From positions 1 through 19,125 of the forward strand of contig CAUQVP010000025.1 in the NCBI GenBank assembly GCA_963521545.1: 19,125 nucleotides of DNA, given 5' to 3'. The position numbers and the translations under genes are program-made. Under the pieces are notes generated by a model. That model was not told the origin of the DNA. It saw nothing but the letters and a program-made list of their open reading frames with translations, and searched no databases. Positions 1 through 6,910 of this stretch are shown piece by piece (the first letter of the stretch is position 1; every line of letters begins with the position of its first letter). Source of the DNA: JABCPE02 sp963521545 (GTDB lineage: Bacteria > Bacteroidota > Bacteroidia > Flavobacteriales > Weeksellaceae).

Positions 1-178
1 AGCCATTTCGCAAAGGAACTTGCGCCCTTTCGCCTATGAGCTTAATCCCGCGAAAGTCCTGTAAACCCTCTTCAGTAAGTCCGAAAGGGGATACACTAAG
101 GTTTTGAGTTGCCGTGAGCACCTCTTGTAAAGTGGGATAAATATCCCATCGCTTTTTGAGTTTTATTGATATTGCCAT
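1..178 (-). CDS. Partial unknown protein (N-terminal 59 residues)
   Basis: This is the start of a gene that runs off the left edge. It begins with ATG at 178 and stays open for 59 codons to the window end. The protein starts MAISIKLKKRWDIYPTLQEV and then has a polar stretch around TEEGLQDFRGIKLIGER. There is no signal peptide or membrane segment, so it is probably cytoplasmic. A -7-like element (TATCTTTG on the minus strand, 202-209) sits at a suitable distance upstream. I do not recognise the family, and the visible part is too short to assign a function. The open frame, in-frame ATG and promoter-like element make it likely to be real. Confidence 0.5.
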   Translation of the reverse strand, partial: MAISIKLKKRWDIYPTLQEVLTATQNLSVSPFGLTEEGLQDFRGIKLIGERAQVPLRNG

Positions 179-201
179 GAGGGTAATTTACTTGTTTGGA
201 A

Positions 202-209
202 CAAAGATA
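202..209 (-). promoter_or_regulatory. Candidate -7 promoter element (TAnnTTTG) for the leftmost gene
   Basis: On the minus strand the sequence reads TATCTTTG, an exact match to the Bacteroidota -7 element TAnnTTTG, 24 bp before the ATG at 178. I see no good TTG -33 element at the usual spacing. A short palindrome (223-237) occupies that region instead. Confidence 0.35.
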
Positions 210-299
210 GTGAATAAAGGGATATGAGTTGCTCATACTTATACGCCTTTATATAATCTCGCACAAAAGCATCTAATAGTTCATTTTTAGAATTTATAC

Positions 300-1298
300 T
301 TATTTCTTCAAGTGTTTCAACAAAATATGCCGCATTGCATCAGAGAAAAGAGCGGTGGATAAATGTCCCGTGTTCCAAATTTCCACTTCCATATTTCCAT
401 AAGCGGGAGCGTGCTGGTAAAGTGGTAAAAACAGATCGTAGCGAGCCATGACTGGAAATACATTTGGAGATTGATTTTCTTGCCATTGGGCAGAGAAATT
501 CAAGTGATGTGTAATGATTTTGTTTCGTTCACTTTCAGTAATATTTTTCTTCTGGAAAATAAAAAACTTTTCGTGCGCTACTGTTCCTACTATCGGCACA
601 TAAAAATCCGCTGAATTATACGCTACCCGATGCCTATTTGTAATCACAGCTCCCAAACTGAATCCACCGATTTCGATAGTCTGTACTCCTTTTTGTCGTA
701 AAGTGTGAATCAGCTTTTCGGTCAATTTCACACTTGTTGCCATCGTTGCCATAAAGGTCGATAGGTCAGCTGTACCTTGTTTCAAAGCCCCCTTTTGCTT
801 GTGAAAAGGAGTTCGAACTACAATCAAGTTTATATCCAAATCGTTGAGTATCTCTTTTTTGAAAATGTTAGAAAAAATCCAGTAAAAAGGATATTCCGAT
901 GCTCCGTGATGGAAAATGAGTGTGTTGGAAGTATTTGAATTCCATTTGTATACTAAAAATGCGGGATCTAAGACACCTGCTTTGGTAGAAGCTTTTACCT
1001 CGTATAATCCTTCTCTGTTCCAATCGGGAATTTCTAAATTTATGGCCTCTAAGTGTTCTGTAAAATCGGCTGTTTCCACTCCATTAGGAAAATAAACAGG
1101 TTCGGAATAAGCTATTTTGTCTACTAAAAAATTTAGATTAAAAGCAGGAATTTCTTTTTTAATCGAAGAATCCGATGCTTGTATGAAAGCTTTATCTATT
1201 TTTTCGTAAGACGGATTTCGAAACAGCCACAAAAGACTGATTGCTAAGCAAATAATAATTGATAACAAAAATAAATATATCATCTTTTTGATTTTCAT
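300..1298 (-). CDS. Membrane-anchored alpha/beta hydrolase
   Basis: This 332-residue protein looks like an alpha/beta-hydrolase-fold enzyme. A hydrophobic segment at residues 6-26 with positive residues before it suggests an uncleaved anchor or signal peptide, placing the enzyme in or beyond the inner membrane. The nucleophile elbow GGFSLG (residues 211-216) gives Ser214 in a GxSxG motif. HHG at 130-132 fits the strand-3 oxyanion region. Asp288 (ARYD) and His312 (NTGH) are plausible remaining triad members. The substrate cannot be inferred. It is the last gene of a minus-strand series, 74 bp after the SUKH gene. The fold call is fairly secure, but an esterase, lipase or peptidase role cannot be separated. 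Confidence 0.7.
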   Translation of the reverse strand: MKIKKMIYLFLLSIIICLAISLLWLFRNPSYEKIDKAFIQASDSSIKKEIPAFNLNFLVDKIAYSEPVYFPNGVETADFTEHLEAINLEIPDWNREGLYEVKASTKAGVLDPAFLVYKWNSNTSNTLIFHHGASEYPFYWIFSNIFKKEILNDLDINLIVVRTPFHKQKGALKQGTADLSTFMATMATSVKLTEKLIHTLRQKGVQTIEIGGFSLGAVITNRHRVAYNSADFYVPIVGTVAHEKFFIFQKKNITESERNKIITHHLNFSAQWQENQSPNVFPVMARYDLFLPLYQHAPAYGNMEVEIWNTGHLSTALFSDAMRHILLKHLKK

Positions 1299-1372
1299 TC
1301 TAACCTTTTTTATACCAATCTATATATCTACAAAATCCATAAATTCATACTTTTTTGTCTAAATAAAATAAT

Positions 1373-1894
1373 TTATTCAATTAAAGATAAAGGCTCAAAA
1401 GTGGGTAATAATGGCTCGGTATGGAATTTTAATATTGATTTGTAAGTGGTTTCGCTGGTCAGATTGGTGATGAATTCCTGAAAATTATTCCCTGCAAAAT
1501 AGATTCCCACAGGAAAATCCACGAGGTAAATAGGATATTCGCCATTTTGAGATTTCCTAATATCCCAAAATACAACCTCGCCGTTTTCACTTGCCATAAA
1601 GGGCTGGGCATTCGCAAGCAGCTCCATTTCTTCCTCTTCACCAAATATGGTCAAATCTACATATTCCTGAAAAATATTCTTCCAATAAGTGTTACGATGT
1701 TCCAAAGCATCACAAAAAGGGCTGTTCACTCCCATAGGAATATAACTGAGAAAAAGTCCCAAGAGCCGCCCAAAACCCACTTCTCTCGTAAATTCAAGAT
1801 AGGAAGGAGGCAGTTCCCAGTCGTTACTAATCCGAGTAATATTGCTGGACAGCGTTCGCTCTCCTTCTTTTATAGTCAAAAGTTCTTGATACAT
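1373..1894 (-). CDS. SMI1/KNR4 (SUKH) family protein
   Basis: A 173-residue cytoplasmic protein of the SUKH superfamily. Supporting features are the segment ELPPSYLEFTREVGFG (residues 27-42), followed by a hydrophobic strand, an acidic EEEE stretch at 86-89, and the late motif ASENGEVVFWD (101-111) typical of the domain. In bacteria many SUKH proteins are immunity proteins that bind and neutralise polymorphic or contact-dependent toxins, while others are housekeeping proteins of unknown role. No recognisable toxin is adjacent; its neighbours are a flavodoxin-fold protein (26 bp upstream) and a hydrolase. Family membership rests on motif recognition; an immunity role is only an inference. Confidence 0.72.
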   Translation of the reverse strand: MYQELLTIKEGERTLSSNITRISNDWELPPSYLEFTREVGFGRLLGLFLSYIPMGVNSPFCDALEHRNTYWKNIFQEYVDLTIFGEEEEMELLANAQPFMASENGEVVFWDIRKSQNGEYPIYLVDFPVGIYFAGNNFQEFITNLTSETTYKSILKFHTEPLLPTFEPLSLIE

Positions 1895-1920
1895 ATGATG
1901 ATTTTAAGATGAAAAACCCT

Positions 1921-2577
1921 CTACCAGCACCCTTGGTCAGCCACGCTTTTGTGCTCGTTTATTAAATCAATAAGCTTTACAAAATGCTGAAATGCGGTCT
2001 CTGATAGGTTCTTGTTGGAAGGAACAGCATCGAACGAATACACTGGAGAAGCCCACTCAGCACCGATGACTTCAAAGGTTTCTTGCAAAGGAATAAGGTA
2101 GGTTTCCACCGTTTTGTTCGGTGGTGAATATCGTTCTCTTGAGCCGCCTATGGTCACGGAAGCGATTATCGCCTTATCTTTGAATTTACCCGAAAGCCTA
2201 TTACCTTTGAAATAGTCATACAATACATCATCTATCCATTTCTTGAGAAGTGCTGGCGTTCCGTACCAATACAAAGGAAACTGCAAGATGATGAAATCCG
2301 CGTTTTTTATGGCTTCTTGTTCCGCTTTTACATTGATTTGATAGTTGGGATAGAGTTTGTCCAAACGGCGGATGCTGATTTGTTTTCCGAAGTGTTTTTC
2401 TAATTCTTTCAAAATAGCTTTATTGGCCTTTGATTTTTCTAAATTAGGATGTCCAGAAATGACCAAAATCTTACTTTCTGATGAAAAAATCTTATCTGTT
2501 GTTCTTGGCTGTGAGGACAAATCAACCGAAAATCCTACAAAAAACAATACCAGAAAAATATTTTTAAAAAGTTTCAT
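1921..2577 (-). CDS. Flavodoxin-like fold NAD(P)H oxidoreductase with signal peptide
   Basis: This 218-residue protein belongs to the Flavodoxin_2 group (KefF/MdaB/NQO-like quinone or flavin reductases). After residue 36 it follows the family pattern: ILVISGHPNLEKSKAN (37-52) is the first strand and phosphate-binding loop for the flavin, and FPLYWYGTPALLKKWIDDV (100-118) is the characteristic second motif. TIGGSRERY (142-150) forms the third flavin-contact region. Unusually, residues 1-23 (MKLFKNIFLVLFFVGFSVDL then SSQ) look like a cleavable Sec signal peptide. There is no lipobox cysteine. Export would place a flavoprotein in the periplasm, which is atypical for the family. It lies 75 bp downstream of holA. 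Confidence 0.75.
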   Translation of the reverse strand: MKLFKNIFLVLFFVGFSVDLSSQPRTTDKIFSSESKILVISGHPNLEKSKANKAILKELEKHFGKQISIRRLDKLYPNYQINVKAEQEAIKNADFIILQFPLYWYGTPALLKKWIDDVLYDYFKGNRLSGKFKDKAIIASVTIGGSRERYSPPNKTVETYLIPLQETFEVIGAEWASPVYSFDAVPSNKNLSETAFQHFVKLIDLINEHKSVADQGCW

Positions 2578-2652
2578 AATGATAGTTTTTAGAAATAAAG
2601 GATAAATATAAGAAACGCTTCGGAGATTTTTTACAACTTTTGAAAAAATAAA

Positions 2653-3684
2653 TCAAATGTTGATTTTATCAATGTTGAAAAGCTTATAGACCATTTCTTT
2701 CAGCAGTTCGTTTTCTTCGGTTTGGTTGGTGCCGAGTCCTTTTCCTTTCAGGTCAAATTCTCTAAGAATGGAGATGGCTCTGGTAGCGTGTTTAAGTGGA
2801 TAAAACTTCGCCGCTTCAGCAAAATCCTTCACGAAATAAGGGTTTATTTTTAGTTCAGAAGCTATCACCTGTGGAGATTGTCCCGCCAAAGTGTGGTATA
2901 AAACAATGTTGGAAAAAAAGTTGTACAAATTCCCTATTGTAAGCACCAGTGGATTGGTTTTAGGGTTTTTGCCCATATAATAAACGATTTTGAATGCTGC
3001 CGAACTATTTTTAGTCCCGAGAGCCTTCTGCAGCTCAAAAACATTGTATTCCTTACTGATTCCTATATGTCTTTCGATGAGTTTTTCATCTAAAATTTCA
3101 TTTTCTTTTAAAATGAGTTTTAGTTTTTGTAGCTCGTTGGTTATTCTGGACAAATCATTTCCTAAATATTCAGCTAAAAGCGAAGGAATATTTGGAGCAG
3201 TTTTAATGTCAAGGGAAGCGCACTCCTGCTGAATCCATTTTGAAAGGTTGTAGTCTTTCACAGGCTCGCTGTAGTGGAGCATTTTCGCGTGTTCTAATGC
3301 CTTTGCGAATCTCTTACGAGAGTCTATTTTCTTTTGTTTGTGAGCGAAAATAAGTATCGTGGAGGGAACGGGATTTTCTATATATCTCAAAAAAATATCC
3401 TGCTCTTCTTCATTTAGCTTTAAATCTTGGGCTTCTTTTACGATAATCACTTGATAATCACCCATCATAGGATATTGGTCGGCCAAAGAAAGTATTTCTG
3501 CATAGGAAGAATCCTTTCCGTAGACAATCATCTGGTTGAAAGCCTTTTCTTCCTCCGTAAGAATGCCGTTTTCAAGGAGTTTCACGGCAAGGTCTATGTA
3601 GTAAGGTTCTTCTCCGTGGAAAAAATAAATAGGAGAAAATTCTTTATTTTTAATATTTTTGGAAATAATTTCTAAATCTTTCAT
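2653..3684 (-). CDS. holA: DNA polymerase III subunit delta
   Basis: This 343-residue protein is the delta subunit of the clamp loader, which opens the beta sliding clamp during replication. Its length is that of the family. The N-terminal motif IYFFHGEEPYYIDLA (19-33) is the usual delta signature, standing where clamp-loader ATPases have a P-loop but without a functional Walker A. Next come QVIIVKEAQDL (78-88) and a segment STILIFAHKQKKIDSRKR, followed by the helical C-terminal domain with the pattern VFELQKALGTKN. Its start codon is only 3 bp from the divergent HsdR-N gene, so promoter elements must overlap the neighbouring coding sequence. Confidence 0.93.
   Translation of the reverse strand: MKDLEIISKNIKNKEFSPIYFFHGEEPYYIDLAVKLLENGILTEEEKAFNQMIVYGKDSSYAEILSLADQYPMMGDYQVIIVKEAQDLKLNEEEQDIFLRYIENPVPSTILIFAHKQKKIDSRKRFAKALEHAKMLHYSEPVKDYNLSKWIQQECASLDIKTAPNIPSLLAEYLGNDLSRITNELQKLKLILKENEILDEKLIERHIGISKEYNVFELQKALGTKNSSAAFKIVYYMGKNPKTNPLVLTIGNLYNFFSNIVLYHTLAGQSPQVIASELKINPYFVKDFAEAAKFYPLKHATRAISILREFDLKGKGLGTNQTEENELLKEMVYKLFNIDKINI
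3654..3661 (+). promoter_or_regulatory. Candidate -7 element for the HsdR-N gene inside holA
   Basis: TATTTTTG matches TAnnTTTG and ends 26 bp before the ATG at 3688. It lies within the first codons of the divergent holA. No TTG box is visible at the expected upstream spacing, so support is weak. Confidence 0.3.
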
Positions 3685-3687
3685 AAT

Positions 3688-4116
3688 ATGGAATTACCAA
3701 GGCTCAATTTTGAGCAGGATTTTGATTTTAAAATAAAGCAGGACAAAGATACATTTTTTATTTATGATTTGGTTCGCAGAACTTATTTAGTTCTTACTCC
3801 AGAGGAGTGGGTGCGGCAGCACTGGGTGCATTATTTTCATTTCATAAAGGGCAAAAGCCTCTCTTCGCTCATCATGGAACGAAAAATAGAACTAAACGGC
3901 ACCACCAAAAGGATAGATTTACTTGTAACGGAAAAAACCGAACCGCAGATATTATTAGAATGCAAAGCCCCTCATATAGCCCTTACCGAGAGCGTTTTCG
4001 AGCAGGCAGCGAGATATAATACCATAATTTCTGCTCCACAGATTATCCTAAGCAATGGGCTTCAGCATATTTATGCAAGGCTGGAGCAGGGGCAGTATTT
4101 TTTTGAAAAACAATAA
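3688..4116 (+). CDS. HsdR N-terminal-like PD-(D/E)XK nuclease domain protein
   Basis: A 142-residue stand-alone protein matching the N-terminal domain of type I restriction enzyme R subunits (HSDR_N_2 type). The nuclease core is visible: Asp77 in KRIDLLV, then ILLECKAP (88-95) giving Glu91-x-Lys93, and Gln106 in EQAARYN, a motif QxxxY typical of this branch. SNGLQHIYA (122-130) is the expected following strand. No helicase, specificity or methylase genes are nearby, so it is not part of a visible restriction system. It is divergent from holA, with which I recall it commonly pairing in Bacteroidota, and converges on batA with a 5-bp gap. The nuclease fold is confident; the function is unknown. 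Confidence 0.8.
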   Translation: MELPRLNFEQDFDFKIKQDKDTFFIYDLVRRTYLVLTPEEWVRQHWVHYFHFIKGKSLSSLIMERKIELNGTTKRIDLLVTEKTEPQILLECKAPHIALTESVFEQAARYNTIISAPQIILSNGLQHIYARLEQGQYFFEKQ

Positions 4117-4127
4117 AAACATTATTG
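4106..4127 (-). terminator. Weak AT-rich hairpin between convergent genes (candidate batA terminator)
   Basis: CAATAA (4111-4116) and TTATTG (4122-4127) form perfect 6-bp arms around a 5-nt loop. Read on the minus strand the hairpin is followed by TTTTT, so it could terminate the batA transcript. Both convergent stop codons lie in the stem. The arms have only one G/C pair each, so it would be a weak terminator. Confidence 0.35.
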
Positions 4128-5105
4128 AATACCTCTAAAAATTTTCCATCTCAAAACCGCATCCAGACAAAGACATCCCAGCGCCATCCACAGAAAAACT
4201 CTGAAAAACTCTGTGTATTCGTAGTTTTTCTTTCCTTTGATTTTTGTTTTTTCTAACTGGTTGATTTCCTTATATATATATTCTAAACTCTCGCTAGAAT
4301 CGGCACGGAAGTATTTTCCGCCTGTATTTTCTGCAATAGAATTGAGCAAATGCTCATCTATTTCCACTTTTTGAGGAACGAAATATACATCCCCAAAACC
4401 ATCAACAGCGGGAGATTCTGCGTATCCATCCGTCCCAATACCGATGGTGTAGACTTTTATCCCATTATTTCTAGCCAAATCGCTGGCTACCTCGGCAGGC
4501 ATTGCGTTTCTTGTGGTGTTCATTCCATCGGTCATCAAGATGATTACTTTGCTCTTGGATTGACTTTTTATTAGGTGTTTGGTAGCTACTGCTAGTCCTT
4601 CACCTATGGCAGTTCCGTGGGCTACATCGCCAGGCTGCATTTCTTCTATTTCGGTAGAAATCACCTCGTGGTCGGTCGTCAGCGGCACTCTCATAAAGGC
4701 TTCCGCGGCGTAGATGACCAACCCAAGTCTGTCATTTTCCCTTTGGGAAACGAAATCTTGAGAAAGTTTTTTCAGCACAGTCAGTCGGTCTGGGCTAAAA
4801 TCCCTTGCCAGCATACTGAGCGAAATATCCACCGCTAAAACGATGTCAATGCCCTGTTCATAGTTGTTTTTAATGGTGTAGGTGCGAGGTCTTGCCAGTG
4901 CAATAATCAGGGCAGAGAGAATAAAATATTTGGATAAAGTGAGGATTTTATTTACCCAAAAATAGCCATTGCCCATTTGTATATTTTGGGTAGATGGTAT
5001 GAGGATTCCTTTTTGTTTTCTTTTCTTTAAATCCTTGATAATTAAAGGAATAAATAATAAAAACAAAGCCAAAAACCACGGGCTATGAAACTCAAAATTA
5101 AACAT
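4122..5105 (-). CDS. batA: BatA-type von Willebrand factor A membrane protein
   Basis: This 327-residue protein has the Bat (Bacteroides aerotolerance) architecture: two N-terminal membrane segments (about 8-23 and 54-71), a periplasmic or cytoplasmic VWA domain, and a C-terminal membrane helix (about 303-320). The metal-ion-dependent adhesion site is intact: DISLS (Asp93, Ser95, Ser97), Thr165 in HGTAIGEG, and Asp193 in LMTDG. Bat proteins are thought to form a membrane complex controlled by the MoxR ATPase and linked to oxidative-stress tolerance. Its start overlaps the end of the preceding BatD-like gene by 8 bp, implying co-translation. It is the last gene of the operon; batB, batC and a full batD do not follow. 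Confidence 0.85.
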   Translation of the reverse strand: MFNFEFHSPWFLALFLLFIPLIIKDLKKRKQKGILIPSTQNIQMGNGYFWVNKILTLSKYFILSALIIALARPRTYTIKNNYEQGIDIVLAVDISLSMLARDFSPDRLTVLKKLSQDFVSQRENDRLGLVIYAAEAFMRVPLTTDHEVISTEIEEMQPGDVAHGTAIGEGLAVATKHLIKSQSKSKVIILMTDGMNTTRNAMPAEVASDLARNNGIKVYTIGIGTDGYAESPAVDGFGDVYFVPQKVEIDEHLLNSIAENTGGKYFRADSSESLEYIYKEINQLEKTKIKGKKNYEYTEFFRVFLWMALGCLCLDAVLRWKIFRGIQ

Positions 5106-5985
5106 TGTCTATATCAGTTTTAAGGTTAAAATGAGTAGAATGTATAATGTTTTTTATTGAGTCAAAATCACTTTCCATCGTATTTTTTTCAGGAATAGTT
5201 TTCGCGAATTTTACTAAATCTCCACGAGTCAGCACTTTTTCAAAGACTTCTATCTCTTCATCTGAAATATAATGTTTGCTTTTCATTAAATCTATCAAAT
5301 CTTCTGTGAGCAGAATGTCAGCAGGAATGTTTTTATTATCAGCAAGATAGCCTCTGCAGATTTCTATCAGTTCCACATAGAAAAGTCGGTATTCGTTTTT
5401 CTCTATCAGTTTTTTGTTTTTTAGCTGTTCTAATTTTTTCAGTGTTTTCAAAGCTGGATTTTCTACACGCAGATTTTTGACTTTTCTATTTAAAATAAAT
5501 AAAAAGACAAATCCTAAAACCCCTAAAATAACAAGTCCGCCGAAGAAATAGTTTTTATACATTTCCCAATAGTCTGAAAGAGAGAATTTTACCTCTTCGT
5601 TTGGCATGATGTCGTTGATTTCCTCGCCCTGCTGGGTAGGATTGATAACCTCTATTTCATAAGGTGTGGTACGGTGGATTTCCTCGCCGATTTTAAATTC
5701 CAAAGCAGGAATGCTGTGTTTTCCTTCCTCGTAAATCGTAAATTCTATAATTCGTTCGTAGCTGTTTGGGTTTTCGGAAATGCTGTCTTTCGTTTCCTCA
5801 AAACTAAACGGCAAAAGCCCATTTTTCGGAGCGGAAATTACATTTTTTTGATTTAGATTTTCTATTTTAACTTTGAAAACAGCCGTTTCGCCGAGTTCTA
5901 TTTTTTGTTTATCCAAACTCGTAGAAAGCTGCTGCGCAAATCCGAATGTGGTTCCGAAAAAGAAAAGTAAAAAATATTTTTTCAT
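5098..5985 (-). CDS. BatD-like exported protein with one membrane helix
   Basis: A 295-residue protein with a Sec signal peptide (residues 1-18, ending GFAQQ), an N-terminal beta-rich region (about 20-115) resembling the oxygen-tolerance/BatD Ig-like fold (KIELGETAVFKVKIEN, then EGKHSIPALEFKIG), one transmembrane helix (about 150-167) and a charged cytoplasmic tail of about 125 residues. It sits between the DUF58 gene and batA, where Bat clusters usually carry a BatD-like partner. The likely role is scaffolding the VWA proteins at the membrane. It is shorter than full-length BatD. The assignment relies on topology and position more than on specific motifs. Confidence 0.6.
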   Translation of the reverse strand: MKKYFLLFFFGTTFGFAQQLSTSLDKQKIELGETAVFKVKIENLNQKNVISAPKNGLLPFSFEETKDSISENPNSYERIIEFTIYEEGKHSIPALEFKIGEEIHRTTPYEIEVINPTQQGEEINDIMPNEEVKFSLSDYWEMYKNYFFGGLVILGVLGFVFLFILNRKVKNLRVENPALKTLKKLEQLKNKKLIEKNEYRLFYVELIEICRGYLADNKNIPADILLTEDLIDLMKSKHYISDEEIEVFEKVLTRGDLVKFAKTIPEKNTMESDFDSIKNIIHSTHFNLKTDIDNV

Positions 5986-6040
5986 CTTTTATCTATGGCG
6001 ACTAAAATAGTTTAAATGCCTTCTTTTATTGATTTTTTTG

Positions 6041-6910
6041 TTATTTTTTGAAATATTTTCTTAGTTCTTTCACATACTCATCGCCTGTTTTTAGGCTGAT
6101 GAATCCTGCTGAAGCACTCTCGAAAATTTCCTTTGTTTTTTGTTCTTTTTTTATTTGATTTTCTCTAAAATTTTCCTGCCATCTGCGGTCAGATGTATTT
6201 ACCCAAATCTGCTTTCCCGTTTCGCTGTCGGAGAGGAGAGCATAGCCGATATCAGGAATTTCGCTGTCTTTTTCATCAGAGATTTTCAGCCCTAAAATTT
6301 GGTGTTTTTTAGAAGCGGTTTTCAGTATTTTTTCTTGAAAATCATCATTAAAATCCGATAAAACGAAAAGAAAAGATTTCTTTTTAAAAACATTCATCAT
6401 ATATTCCAGAGCCTTGTCCAAGTGGGTTTCAGAGGCGATGTAATCAGATGAAATGATGTCAGAAATCATAGCCAAAAGGTGTTTTTTCCCTTTTTGTGGC
6501 GGGACGACTTTATAGACTTTATCCGCAAAGAGAATGAGTCCTACTTTGTCATTATTTTTCAGTGCCGAAAAGCCTATACTTGCGCAGATTTCGGCTACGA
6601 ATTCCTTTTTTAGCGAAATTTTCGTTCCATAGTCCATAGATGCCGATATATCCACTAAGAGCATTATGGTCAGCTCCCGCTCTTCCTCCATCACTTTCAC
6701 AAAAGGCTGTTGGAAACGAGCCGTTTTGTTCCAGTCTATTCTGCGAATTTCATCGCCGAACTGGTAGGGTCTTATCTCGGCAAAAGTCATTCCCTGTCCC
6801 TTGAATGCAGAGTGATACGCACCCATGAGGGAGGCATCAGTCTCCCTGCGGGAACGGATTTCTATTTGTTTTACTTTTTTTATAATATCTTTGATGTCCA
6901 GTCTGCTCAT
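6041..6910 (-). CDS. DUF58 domain protein (Bat cluster)
   Basis: This 289-residue cytoplasmic protein carries the DUF58 signature: GMTFAEIRPYQFGDEIRRID (residues 40-59) followed by WNKTAR, where the conserved R..Y..GD..R.IDW residues are all present. A VWA-like fold follows with DISAS (Asp87, Ser89, Ser91) and a second acidic strand LSDFNDD. DUF58 proteins accompany MoxR ATPases and VWA proteins in nearly all Bat-like operons and are thought to be their adaptor or substrate. The start codon overlaps the nrdD stop as TAATG, so its translation is probably coupled to nrdD. Confidence 0.88.
   Translation of the reverse strand: MSRLDIKDIIKKVKQIEIRSRRETDASLMGAYHSAFKGQGMTFAEIRPYQFGDEIRRIDWNKTARFQQPFVKVMEEERELTIMLLVDISASMDYGTKISLKKEFVAEICASIGFSALKNNDKVGLILFADKVYKVVPPQKGKKHLLAMISDIISSDYIASETHLDKALEYMMNVFKKKSFLFVLSDFNDDFQEKILKTASKKHQILGLKISDEKDSEIPDIGYALLSDSETGKQIWVNTSDRRWQENFRENQIKKEQKTKEIFESASAGFISLKTGDEYVKELRKYFKK

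Noticed and set aside
163..337. An open minus-strand frame of about 57 codons overlapping the end of the hydrolase gene and the start of the leftmost gene
   Set aside because: It has no ATG start, overlaps both neighbouring genes in a different frame, and resembles no family I know. It is probably a chance open frame.
3688..4116. Part of a type I restriction-modification system
   Set aside because: Only the small HsdR-N-like domain is present. There is no helicase, specificity or methyltransferase gene nearby, and the gene ends cleanly, so it is a stand-alone protein.
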